64,000 nucleotides of DNA from Marinifilum sp965230805. Its GTDB lineage: Bacteria > Bacteroidota > Bacteroidia > Bacteroidales > Marinifilaceae. The notes beneath the pieces are model-generated. The model did not search any database, was not told where the DNA came from, and worked only from the letters and a program-made list of their open reading frames with translations. Location: contig NZ_OZ246019.1 of the NCBI RefSeq assembly GCF_965230805.1, positions 2,728,001-2,792,000 on the forward strand. Reading direction: 5' to 3'. Position 1 is the stretch's first letter. The number at the start of each line of letters is the position of its first letter. The translations under genes were made by a program, and so were the position numbers. Below are positions 1-7,709 of this stretch, one piece after another.

Positions 1-936
1 GTGGTTTACGGACTTGTTTCCGGAATTATCAAGATATGGGGATTACGAGTAATCGAAAAGATATTCCCTTCAATTGTAGTTGGGCCAGTCATCATGATTA
101 TAGGATTGTCATTAGCTCCGGTAGCTGTAAATATGGCAAAAACCGATTGGGTAATCTCTTCAATTGCATTGTTAACAGCCATATTGATTGTGGTGTATAC
201 CAAAGGCATGCTTAAGCTGATTCCTATATTCTCTGCCATTGTGGTTGGATATTTGGTTTCTATGATTTTAGGAAAAGTTGATTTTGCTCCAATTCAGGAA
301 GCTGCCTGGTTTGCATTGCCAGAATTTGTTCGTCCGGAATTAAATTGGAGTGCTGTGATGTATATGATTCCTGTTGCTTTTGCTCCCATTATTGAGCATG
401 TTGGTGACATGTATGCCATTGGTGGAGTAGCAAACAAAGAATTTGTTAAAAAACCGGGCTTGAACCGTACTTTGCTGGGTGATGGTGTTGCCACCGCTTT
501 TGCAGGATTTTTTGGTGGACCACCAAATACTACTTATTCAGAAGTAACAGGTGCAATAGCATTGACTAAGGTAGTTGATCCAAGGGTGTTGAGAATTGCT
601 GCGGTTACTGCATTGGTATTTTCATTAATTGGTAAGGTAAGTGCATTCCTTAAAACCATTCCCCAAGCTGTTTTGGGTGGAATTATGCTATTACTATTTG
701 GTATGATAGCAGGTATTGGGATAAAAACCTTAATTGATGCCAAAACCGATTTTACCAAAACCAGAAATCAAGTAATTATTTCGGTTGTACTTACTGTTGG
801 TATTGGTGGAGCACAAATTACATACGGTAACTTTTCGTTGGCAGGTATTGGTTTGGCATCGGTTGTAGGCGTGGTATTAAACCTGATATTGCCCGACAAA
901 TCAAATCCTATTAAGGGAAGTGAAGTAGACGAGTAG
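1..936 (+). CDS. NCS2-family uracil/xanthine permease, 3' part
   Basis: Proton-coupled nucleobase uptake carrier of the inner membrane (NCS2/UraA family). The 311 visible residues are mostly hydrophobic helices. They carry the family's conserved TM10 region, GGPPNTTYSEVTGAIALTKV at about residues 171-190, which contributes to substrate binding. Family members have over 400 residues and several more helices at the N-terminus, so the gene starts upstream of the window; the GTG at position 1 is just the window edge. A clear hairpin terminator follows about 120 bases after the stop. The substrate (uracil or xanthine) cannot be fixed from this fragment; the PNTTYSE form is more like uracil permeases. 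Confidence 0.88.
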   Translation: MVYGLVSGIIKIWGLRVIEKIFPSIVVGPVIMIIGLSLAPVAVNMAKTDWVISSIALLTAILIVVYTKGMLKLIPIFSAIVVGYLVSMILGKVDFAPIQEAAWFALPEFVRPELNWSAVMYMIPVAFAPIIEHVGDMYAIGGVANKEFVKKPGLNRTLLGDGVATAFAGFFGGPPNTTYSEVTGAIALTKVVDPRVLRIAAVTALVFSLIGKVSAFLKTIPQAVLGGIMLLLFGMIAGIGIKTLIDAKTDFTKTRNQVIISVVLTVGIGGAQITYGNFSLAGIGLASVVGVVLNLILPDKSNPIKGSEVDE

Positions 937-1056
937 TTGATAGTTAGGTTTTTGTTTAAATAATTAACCTTTTTAATAAGTATTCTGTTAAAATTTATTA
1001 AATTTGATTCTGTTAACCTGAATCTTTATTTAGGTCTTAACATCCCTTTCATATAT

Positions 1057-1082
1057 AAAGCCCCTGCGAAGGGGCTTTTTTA
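1057..1082 (+). terminator. Rho-independent terminator after the nucleobase permease
   Basis: Perfect 8-bp stem AAAGCCCC/GGGGCTTT with the 6-base loop TGCGAA, running into TTTTT. It lies about 120 bases after the permease stop, on the same strand. Confidence 0.85.
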
Positions 1083-1319
1083 ATTCTTTGAGAGAAAACC
1101 ATTGATGGTATTTTATAATGCTCTTTGTTTTAAGTGATTTATCGCCATCATTCCCTGGTCTAAATTTTGAAAATGATCTAAATGAAGAGCTTTATTTTCT
1201 TTATTCAACAATTCAGTCAGGTAGATTGAATATTATCATCATTGTCTGCATTAACAAATTTCAATTTTGAGTTTAATCATCATTTAATGCCTTATCGGTA
1301 ATTGCTCCACCAAATAAGT

Positions 1320-1586
1320 AACGTGAGTTCGAGGTAAAATTCGTTCACAGTTTGCACTGATTTTGAGTAGAAATTTTCTCAAATATTCGAAGGAATATCG
1401 GGATATTTCAAGAAGATTTGAGGAAATTTATGCCGAAAGCAGGCAAACACATAATGAAAAGTTCTCTTTACGACATCTTCATATTAAAAATTCCTCAAAA
1501 TAGCCCGCTATTCTTTCCAAATTTTTAATGCAAATCTATCGCAAATATAACTTTCTGTGGATAGAATTTTACGTCGAACTCAGGTT
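1320..1586 (+). repeat. MITE-like element, copy A (full length)
   Basis: 267-bp non-coding element with terminal inverted repeats that begin AACGTGAGTTCGAGGTAAAA on the left. The complement of the right end is AACCTGAGTTCGACGTAAAA. It is flanked by the direct repeat AAGT at 1316-1319 and 1587-1590, consistent with a 4-bp target duplication. Other copies lie at 25071-25336, 39258-39524 and 39908-40160, with truncated copies at 3239-3398 and 54510-54716. It holds no transposase gene, so it would be moved in trans if at all. Confidence 0.8.
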
Positions 1587-1683
1587 AAGTAGCTTTCTTT
1601 TAAGTTTCGGTTTAAAGATGATTTCTTTTGACGTTCTGCCAAATGATCTAATTAAGGAGTCTACAATTTTAAAGTTTAACCTG

Positions 1684-1914
1684 CTATCGTAAAAAAAGGA
1701 ATTTTAGTGAATCTGCAATTTCTTTAACAGGATCGCTAAGGTGGTTGCATTCTTTTAATATTTCCTCTTTAGTTAAAGCAATTCCATTTTCATCCGCTTT
1801 AGTAAAGACTTCTACATAATCAGAAGCTTCATTCCTGTTCCTATAAGGATATATTAATTCTATTATTTCCTGTATAGTTTTAAGTGTATCATTCGATGAT
1901 GGCGTAAACTCACG
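1684..1914 (-). pseudogene. C-terminal gene remnant, function unknown
   Basis: An open minus-strand frame of 76 codons before the stop, with no ATG, GTG or TTG, so it lacks a start. The composition looks protein-like, with stretches such as TIQEIIELIYPYRN and ALTKEEILKECNHLSDPV. Its 5' end runs into AACTCACGTT at 1907-1916, which resembles the MITE terminus, and the frame opens directly after a TAA inside that sequence. I read this as the tail of a gene that was cut off. Between 1587 and 1683 a further short open stretch in another minus frame may belong to the same dead locus. I do not recognise the family. Confidence 0.35.
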
Positions 1915-2327
1915 TTATTATAAATTTTGTTTGCTTCATTTCTTAAGATTTAATTACTATTCCACTTTATTTTTATTCCATTTTTCTGTAAAAGGTAACC
2001 CCCTTGATATGTGTTGTAAAACACTTGTAGCGCATTTGTTTTGTAAAGTACTGGAAATGCATTGTAACTCTTATGAATTTCGGATGTTTGTGTTGCATAT
2101 AATTATTCTAAATAAAAAATCAATTTGCATATCATTTTAATGTTTACTAGTTTCAGGTGTTGATTTTATTAAAGGAACTACAACTAATATATTGGAGAGA
2201 TTTAATTATTTTGAAATTATAATTTATGACTATTAAATATTACACATGTATTGAAATTTTTAGACCGGGTGTGTTGTGCTTTTAATTTGCATATCATATG
2301 TAGTAATAATTTTTTAAATTTTATATT

Positions 2328-3023
2328 ATGGAATACTCCTTGTATGATTGTATGTTAACCAAAGACAATCCCCATGATAAACTTGGGAAAGTGACAAACC
2401 AAAAGCCTAGAGGCTTTAAAAAATTATTGGATGACCTTACTGGTCCGGGTTCTATTTTAAAGGAAACGGAGTCGAAGGCTGTGATCGATAAGTATTGGGA
2501 AACCATTACCCAATATGTAAGCGAAGGGTATGCTTATCACGATGATTATATTAGTGTGAATTTGGATATCGCAGGTGTTTTCGAGGATGAGAATGATAGG
2601 TTCGATCCATCGCGTCATAGTATTAATGTGAGCATTGTGCCATGTAATAACCTAAAGGCAGCTACTCAAAACATTAAGCCAACTTATGTGGAACCTAACA
2701 ACGAAATACCAGTTATTCAAAAAGTATATGATTGGGGTACTGAGAAAATCGATGAATTTCTTACACCGGGAGCTGCACTTGAAATAGAAGGCAAGGCACT
2801 TAAGATTTACGAGGATGTAGATGGACAAGGTGTATTTTTCATCAACAAAGCCGACGGAGTTGAAACCAAGGGTTCTATGCCAAAATTGAACGAACCTAAG
2901 AAACTATCGCTGAAAGTTCCTGCTCTAAATCCGGGAGAATACAGGATTGAAATTCGAAATACTACCAGGTTTGGAAAGTCGATGCGAATAGGAATATCAA
3001 CCGCATATTATACCGTGCAATAA
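2328..3023 (+). CDS. HU-like DNA-binding protein with C-terminal DUF4469 domain
   Basis: 231-residue protein of a Bacteroidota family that joins an IHF/HU-like DNA-binding fold (about residues 1-120) to a C-terminal Ig-like DUF4469 domain (about 125-230). The N-terminal part starts MEYSLYDCMLTKDNP and has the family's long helical stretch and the VNLDIAGVFED strand. The C-terminal part has the TPG..LEIEG..LKIYED and PGEYRIEIRN strands typical of DUF4469. No signal peptide or membrane helix is visible, so it should be cytoplasmic and could act in nucleoid structure. It stands alone between repeats. The precise role of this family is not established to my knowledge. Confidence 0.75.
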   Translation: MEYSLYDCMLTKDNPHDKLGKVTNQKPRGFKKLLDDLTGPGSILKETESKAVIDKYWETITQYVSEGYAYHDDYISVNLDIAGVFEDENDRFDPSRHSINVSIVPCNNLKAATQNIKPTYVEPNNEIPVIQKVYDWGTEKIDEFLTPGAALEIEGKALKIYEDVDGQGVFFINKADGVETKGSMPKLNEPKKLSLKVPALNPGEYRIEIRNTTRFGKSMRIGISTAYYTVQ

Positions 3024-3051
3024 ATACAGCTTCTTTAATTTGCTTACAACT

Positions 3052-3082
3052 GCCCGTATCTGTGTTTAAGGTGCGGGCTTTA
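3052..3082 (+). terminator. Possible terminator after the HU-like gene
   Basis: GCCCG...CGGGC stem with a long loop, followed by only three T. It is 29 bases after the stop. Weak but well placed. Confidence 0.35.
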
Positions 3083-3116
3083 TGGTTATTTGTTTTTGTT
3101 TCTACCATGTTGTTAG

Positions 3117-3234
3117 GATATCAGGGGTAGGATACTACCGATATCCTGACCATGATACGGTCGATATCAAGGGTATGATTCTATAGATACCCTGACCATG
3201 ATACTATCGATATTAGGGGTGTGATTATATCGAC
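3117..3234. repeat. 46-bp tandem repeat, about 2.5 units
   Basis: Units start with GATATCAGGG (3117), GATATCAAGG (3163) and GATATTAGGG (3209). The first two share the core TGACCATGATAC at the same offset, and the third is partial. Each unit also contains internal symmetry between GATATC and GATATCC. The array ends where MITE copy B begins. Confidence 0.75.
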
Positions 3235-3238
3235 CCTA

Positions 3239-3398
3239 AAGATGTCGTAAAGAGAACTTTCCATTATGTGTTTGTCTGCTTTAGGCATAAATTTCCTCAA
3301 ATCTTCTTGAAATATCCCGATATTCCTTCGAAAATTTGATAAAATTTCTACTCAAAATCAGATCAAACTGTGAACGAATTTTATGTCGAACTCACCTT
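3239..3398 (-). repeat. MITE-like element, copy B (truncated)
   Basis: 160 bp matching the AACGTGAG-type end of the family in reverse orientation, from AAGATGTCGTAAAG to GTCGAACTCACCTT. The roughly 100 bp that would carry the other inverted end are missing, and the 46-bp tandem repeat abuts the break. Confidence 0.75.
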
Positions 3399-3729
3399 AA
3401 TAAAGTGGTTTACTAAAGATGATACATATCCACGGCCAGAATGGGTAAAGAGAGCATCAAACTTTTTTTTATGTCTTTTTAGTGTTTTGTTGATATATCA
3501 AACAGGAGTTTACTTCGACTTCATTCAAGGAATTACATACAGTCCACAGCTTAGTTTAATAGAGAATATAAGTCTTAATCAGTTAATCATCCTTTTGGCT
3601 TCATGTGCAGTATTTGTAAATATATTCTGGATTTTATTTAGTGTGGCTCAAATAGGAACAAAGTGGGTGTTAAATGTTTTAAATCAGACAAATAGACTGA
3701 TTAGCTTGATGGCTCTATTACATCCTTAG
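3370..3729 (+). CDS. Small putative membrane protein whose start lies in a MITE
   Basis: 119 codons from a GTG. Two hydrophobic stretches are visible, at about residues 30-50 and 70-98, which would make an inner-membrane protein with two helices. The first 10 or so residues (NEFYVELTL) are encoded by the inverted end of MITE copy B; the rest is unique and has plausible protein composition (for example YPRPEWVKRAS). Either the repeat inserted into the 5' end of an older gene or the frame is accidental. I recognise no family. Confidence 0.35.
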   Translation: MNEFYVELTLIKWFTKDDTYPRPEWVKRASNFFLCLFSVLLIYQTGVYFDFIQGITYSPQLSLIENISLNQLIILLASCAVFVNIFWILFSVAQIGTKWVLNVLNQTNRLISLMALLHP

Positions 3730-3916
3730 CTAATATTAGACAGCAGCAAAGTGAAAAATTTGTTTCATTCTTGTTCTTGATATCGAGATTGATACCTGCT
3801 AAATTCGAAGTTTGTTCTTATGTTTTCTTTGATTAAAAAAACTTGAGATTGCTTAAATAAAGCGAATTTGATGCAAATTATGTATTAAATGATTTATGAA
3901 AACGATTTTTCTAAGC

Positions 3917-3953
3917 AAAAATCCCTCTCTACATAAGGTAAAGAGGGATTTTG
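3917..3953 (-). terminator. Terminator of the purine permease operon
   Basis: 11-bp perfect stem AAAATCCCTCT/AGAGGGATTTT with a 13-base loop. The A/T-rich edges give a T-rich run on the minus strand. It sits about 40 bases beyond the permease stop. Confidence 0.75.
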
Positions 3954-3990
3954 AATATGGAAAATTCTATTTTGAACCTTGTGCTATCAA

Positions 3991-5289
3991 TTAGGCAAAA
4001 TAGAACTTGATAATAAACAATGCTGCGATTACAATCATTACCGGACTGATTTCTTTGTAACGGCCAGTAAGCAATTTTAAGATTACGAAAGATAACATCC
4101 CAAATACAATACCATCAGCAATGCTAAAAGTTAATGGCATCATAATGATACATAGGAATGCAGGAATGGCTTCGGTAAAGTCGTTCAGGTCAACCTTTAT
4201 AATTGGCGACATCATAAATAAGCCAACAATGACCAAAGCTGGAGCAGTTGCAGCTGAAGGAATCATGACAAATACCGGGGCAAATAACAATGCCAATGCA
4301 AACATACCTGCGGTGGCAAGTGCGGTCATACCTGTTTTGCCGCCTTCCGATACACCTGCAGCACTCTCAACGTAAGTGGTTACGGTTGAAGTCCCCAAGA
4401 TTGATCCAAAGAAAGTACCAACAGCATCAGCAAAAAGAGCTTGCTTTACGCGAGGAACACGACCTTCTTGATCCAACATGTCAGCTTTAGAAGCAACACC
4501 AACCAAAGTTCCTACAGTATCGAACATGTCTACAAATAGGAATGTGAATAGCACAACTGCCATATCAATGGTGAAGATTTGTGAGAAATCGAACTGGAAG
4601 AAGATGGGCGAAATGGATGGAGGAACACTTACAAACTTATAATTTTCAGGCATGTGTGCTACTCCTAAAAGTAAAGCCAATACGGTTGAGAAAAGAATTC
4701 CGATTAAAAGAGAGCCTTTTACCTTTCTTGCAAAAAGAATACCTGTAAGCAGGATACCAACTAAACCAACAATAACACTCGGACTTTTCATATCGCCAAG
4801 ACTTACTAAGGTTGCAGGGTTGTCAACAATTACACCAGCACCTTTTAATCCTATAAATGCAATAAAAAGTCCAATACCTACCGATACCGAATGTTTAAGG
4901 TTTAGCGGAATGGAGTTAACGATTAGCTCTCGAATGTTGAATGCTGTAAGAACAAGGAATATAATACCTTCAAGAAATACTGCTGTTAAAGCAAATTGCC
5001 AGCTGTATCCCATTCCTAATACTACTGTAAATGCAAAGAAGGCATTCAATCCCATACCTGGAGCCAATGCGAAAGGAAGTTTGGCGACCAAAGCCATTAC
5101 TAATGTTGCTATAATAGCCGAAATTGCCGTTGCTGTAAACACAGCACCTTTATCCATTCCGGTAGCACTTAAAATATCCGGATTAACCGCAAGGATGTAT
5201 GCCATGGTCATAAATGTGGTGATACCGGCAACAATCTCGGTGCGTAGGGTGGAACCCTGCTTGCTAATATTAAAAAACTTATCTAACAT
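3991..5289 (-). CDS. NCS2-family guanine/hypoxanthine permease (AzgA-like)
   Basis: Inner-membrane carrier for purine bases, of the AzgA/PbuG branch of NCS2. The 432 residues match the usual length. The N-terminus has the diagnostic AGITTFMTMAYILAVNP in the first helix (about residues 22-38). Further on are a FVDMFDTVGTLVG stretch and the STVTTYVESAAGVSEGGKTG segment, which form the substrate site in this branch. Many hydrophobic helices follow. It lies 25 bases after a Tsx-like outer-membrane protein on the same strand, which suggests a two-gene purine uptake operon across both membranes. Confidence 0.9.
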   Translation of the reverse strand: MLDKFFNISKQGSTLRTEIVAGITTFMTMAYILAVNPDILSATGMDKGAVFTATAISAIIATLVMALVAKLPFALAPGMGLNAFFAFTVVLGMGYSWQFALTAVFLEGIIFLVLTAFNIRELIVNSIPLNLKHSVSVGIGLFIAFIGLKGAGVIVDNPATLVSLGDMKSPSVIVGLVGILLTGILFARKVKGSLLIGILFSTVLALLLGVAHMPENYKFVSVPPSISPIFFQFDFSQIFTIDMAVVLFTFLFVDMFDTVGTLVGVASKADMLDQEGRVPRVKQALFADAVGTFFGSILGTSTVTTYVESAAGVSEGGKTGMTALATAGMFALALLFAPVFVMIPSAATAPALVIVGLFMMSPIIKVDLNDFTEAIPAFLCIIMMPLTFSIADGIVFGMLSFVILKLLTGRYKEISPVMIVIAALFIIKFYFA

Positions 5290-5314
5290 GATTGTTTGTT
5301 TTTAAATGATTTGA

Positions 5315-5986
5315 TTAAAAATTCCACTTCACTGCAAGGGTTGGACGAACTTTGAAATCGTCACCAGCAAAGTTGTTAGAGATTTCAATCTCGCCACCTA
5401 AAGAAAGATTTTTTGTTGCGTTATACCAGAACTGAGGCTCAGTTAAGAATACTAATTCATCAGAAACACCTACAGCATCTTCATCAGCATTTTCCGACCA
5501 TAAATCAGCAAAACCAGAGAAAGTAATTTTACCGTCGAAAAAGTTTACGTACCAAGTACCAGTAATTTGGAAGTTAGCTTCACCTGCATCTTTAATCGCT
5601 TTGTAACCTGCATAAGTTGAGAATCCACATTTAGCACCACCTTTAGCATAGTTTAAACCGAAAATCCATGCATCGTTAATAGTGTAACCAAAATCACCAA
5701 TTGGAGTTTCTGCATTTCCAACACCACCATTATACTCAATGTGCAGACCGATAGGCATTTTTTCTGTTTTCAATACACGTGCAATTTCATAATAACCTTG
5801 GTTGATACCATTTTCAGCATCGTAATCAAAATCAACGAAAGTAAAAGTGTTACCCCATTTATCAACCTTAAACATTTCAAATGTTGAAGTAAACTGACCT
5901 CTGTCGAAATCGCGGTGTAACTGAAAGTTTTGTGCATTAGCAGCAAAAGAAACCAAAACAGCGAAGATTGTAATTAATTTTTTCAT
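5315..5986 (-). CDS. DUF5020 / Tsx-like outer-membrane channel protein
   Basis: 223 residues with a signal peptide (MKKLITIFAVLVSFAANA, cleavage near residue 18) and a body of alternating aromatic strands ending in an aromatic residue (KWNF), as in outer-membrane beta-barrels. The segments FEMFKVDKWGNTFTFVDFDY and GYYEIAR fit the DUF5020 family, related to the nucleoside channel Tsx. Its place directly upstream of a purine permease supports passage of nucleosides or bases through the outer membrane. That substrate is inferred from context. Confidence 0.75.
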   Translation of the reverse strand: MKKLITIFAVLVSFAANAQNFQLHRDFDRGQFTSTFEMFKVDKWGNTFTFVDFDYDAENGINQGYYEIARVLKTEKMPIGLHIEYNGGVGNAETPIGDFGYTINDAWIFGLNYAKGGAKCGFSTYAGYKAIKDAGEANFQITGTWYVNFFDGKITFSGFADLWSENADEDAVGVSDELVFLTEPQFWYNATKNLSLGGEIEISNNFAGDDFKVRPTLAVKWNF

Positions 5987-6041
5987 AATAGATGATTGTT
6001 TGATAGAAATTAATAGGTAAAAAATATAATAAAATGCTTGT

Positions 6042-6680
6042 TTAAGTCTTAGTGATCTCTTTTAAGTGCCTGACTACCCTGGGGCAACCAGTTCCTTTTA
6101 ACTTTTTATAGGATTGATGCCCCGACGCAATTAAAATGCAATTGCATTTCAACTGTTTCGCAACTTCGTAATCATGAGTGGTGTCGCCCAAAAGACAGAC
6201 TTCATTGGCTTGTAGATTGTGTTTTTGCATCAATTGTAAACCATTCTCAATTTTCGAACTTGCGTAGATGTTATCAATACCTAATATTTCTTCGAAATAC
6301 TTGGTGATATCCTCATTGCGAGTAGAATCATCAAGCATTTTTTGTTCCATGGCTGATAAGATAAACTGCATTTTACCCTCTTTGTTAAAATGCGAAAGCA
6401 AATCGATAGCTTCCGGAAATATTGCCGATTGAGGCAGTAATGAGGTATAATTTTCGATATACTCGTTTGCTGTTTGATCCCAATCTTCGGTTTTAAAATT
6501 AAACCCTACTGCTTCGTAATAGCTTTTTACCGGAAAAGTAAATACTTCCCGATAAGCTTTGGTGCTTAGTAAAGGCAAATCTCTTTTGTGTAGCATTTTA
6601 TTGATGCTCAGAACTCCTATTGCTAAATCGTCGAGAATTGTTCCGTTGTAATCCCAAATTATGCTTTTAAAATCTATCAT
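6042..6680 (-). CDS. HAD-superfamily hydrolase, phosphoglycolate phosphatase-like
   Basis: 212-residue cytoplasmic phosphatase. Motif I is WDYNGTILDD at about residues 9-18: the nucleophile Asp9 is present but the usual second Asp is Asn11, a variant seen in other Gph-like proteins. A helical cap follows, then motif II (ILSAMEQ), a motif III lysine region and motif IV GDTTHDYEVA. The start codon overlaps the stop of ybaK by 4 bases, so the two are translationally linked. The physiological substrate cannot be deduced. Confidence 0.8.
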   Translation of the reverse strand: MIDFKSIIWDYNGTILDDLAIGVLSINKMLHKRDLPLLSTKAYREVFTFPVKSYYEAVGFNFKTEDWDQTANEYIENYTSLLPQSAIFPEAIDLLSHFNKEGKMQFILSAMEQKMLDDSTRNEDITKYFEEILGIDNIYASSKIENGLQLMQKHNLQANEVCLLGDTTHDYEVAKQLKCNCILIASGHQSYKKLKGTGCPRVVRHLKEITKT

Positions 6681-7165
6681 TGTACTGTGATTTTAGGGTT
6701 TGAGATTGCTCCAATACATGCTTTTGTTACTGAATGTAAATCGGAAGGATTTATTTTGATCTGTTTGCCTCTAATTCCTGCACTAATTAGAATGTAATCT
6801 AATGCTAGTGCAGACTGATCGAGATAAATAGGGTAGTCTTTCTTCATGCCAAGGGGAGAACATCCACCACGGATGTAACCGGTAAGTTCCTGAATGTTTT
6901 TCATGGGAACCATAGCGCATTTTTTGTTTCCACTGATTTGCGCAATGGTTTTAAGCTTGAGTTCTGATGAACCAGGTATGCAGGCTACAATCACTCCCGT
7001 TTTGTCTCCTGAAAGCACAAGTGTTTTGTAGATCTGACGAATATGCTGACCCGTTTTTTCGGCTACACGTTCAGCTCCCAGTTCAACAGGATCTGTATCG
7101 TAATCGATAATTGCATATTCTATGTTTGCCCGATCTAAAATGCGAGCTGCATTGGTTTTCTTCAT
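6677..7165 (-). CDS. ybaK: Cys-tRNA(Pro)/Cys-tRNA(Cys) deacylase YbaK
   Basis: 162 residues of the YbaK/EbsC editing-domain family, which hydrolyses Cys mischarged on tRNA(Pro). The family pattern is complete: the N-terminal TNAARILDRANIEY, the IYKTLVL strand with its conserved lysine near residue 47, the GNKKCAMVP loop, and the GYIRGGCSPLGMKK motif near residues 96-109 that lines the active site. Cytoplasmic. It is the first gene of a pair with the downstream HAD hydrolase. A promoter with both -33 and -7 elements is visible 80-110 bases upstream. Confidence 0.9.
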   Translation of the reverse strand: MKKTNAARILDRANIEYAIIDYDTDPVELGAERVAEKTGQHIRQIYKTLVLSGDKTGVIVACIPGSSELKLKTIAQISGNKKCAMVPMKNIQELTGYIRGGCSPLGMKKDYPIYLDQSALALDYILISAGIRGKQIKINPSDLHSVTKACIGAISNPKITVQ

Positions 7166-7249
7166 CCTTTCGTTTTTTGGCCCAATCTCGAAGTTTCTCT
7201 TCTTAAATTAGGAATTACCAGTTTCCCAGATGATATTTTGAATGAGCGG

Positions 7250-7277
7250 CAAAAATAGTAAAAAAAATAGATTTCAA
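7250..7277 (-). promoter_or_regulatory. Bacteroidota-type promoter for ybaK
   Basis: Read on the minus strand: TTG (7277-7275), a 17-base spacer, then TATTTTTG (7257-7250), matching the TTG/TAnnTTTG consensus. It predicts a leader of about 80 bases before the ybaK start. Confidence 0.5.
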
Positions 7278-7407
7278 AATTGTTTCAGGTTCAATTGCAT
7301 TGGTGATTTGTTTTAGACGGCTTGTTTTTACAGTGATTTAGAAATTTAAGTATTTGATAGTTTTAATTTTTAATGAATTAAAATTGGAAGGGTTTTGTGC
7401 TTCGACC

Positions 7408-7574
7408 CTAGTGTAAAGAATGCTAATTCCCCGAACTAATTTTTTGACCTATTTTCCTTTCTACTGCGTTAAGCTTTTTCGCCGTAGCTACGGCTATGCC
7501 TGTAAACCTTGCCTTGTAAAAAGAAAAATATTTTCAAAAACTTTAATTCGTTTTATTAACACTCTTCACACTAG
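7408..7574. repeat. Imperfect palindromic element, 167 bp
   Basis: The ends CTAGTGTAAAGAATGCTAAT (7408-7427) and the complement of 7555-7574 (CTAGTGTGAAGAGTGTTAAT) match at 17 of 20 positions. The similarity runs on more weakly for about 20 further bases. The interior has a GCCGTAGCTACGGC palindrome. It looks like a second, unrelated small mobile or hairpin element. The short reading frames across it are not credible genes. Confidence 0.55.
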
Positions 7575-7602
7575 GCTTCAAAAAAATATCTTATATACTT
7601 TA

Positions 7603-7618
7603 ACGTCGAACTCACCTT
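7603..7618. repeat. Solo MITE terminus
   Basis: ACGTCGAACTCACCTT is identical to the right end of MITE copy B apart from one base, with no internal element sequence beside it. It may be a remnant left by deletion. The rest of the gap 7166-7709 shows nothing else. Confidence 0.5.
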
Positions 7619-7709
7619 ACTTTAAACTAAGGGTATACAAACTTATTTTTTTGGTGAATTTGTTGTGATTTATTCATAAATTGCTGATGCGTAAAGTTTT
7701 AACTGAATT

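Larger units (their letters stand above)
937..2327. other. Gene-poor intergenic stretch
   Basis: Holds the permease terminator, MITE copy A and the gene remnant at 1684-1914. Elsewhere I see no convincing gene. Two identical copies of AATTTGCATATCAT stand at 2122-2135 and 2284-2297. The second lies about 40 bases before the HU-like gene and contains TTAATTTG, one base off the Bacteroidota -7 consensus, so it may be that gene's promoter. Confidence 0.5.

Noticed and set aside
1931..2140. 69-codon plus-strand ORF
   Set aside because: Composition dominated by Phe, Leu, Cys and His from AT-rich non-coding DNA; no recognisable domain.
3741..3990. Possible small gene between the membrane ORF and the permease terminator
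   Set aside because: No open frame of useful length with a start; only the terminator hairpin is supported.
7420..7668. 82-codon plus-strand ORF
   Set aside because: It runs through the palindromic element and a solo MITE end and has no protein-like pattern.
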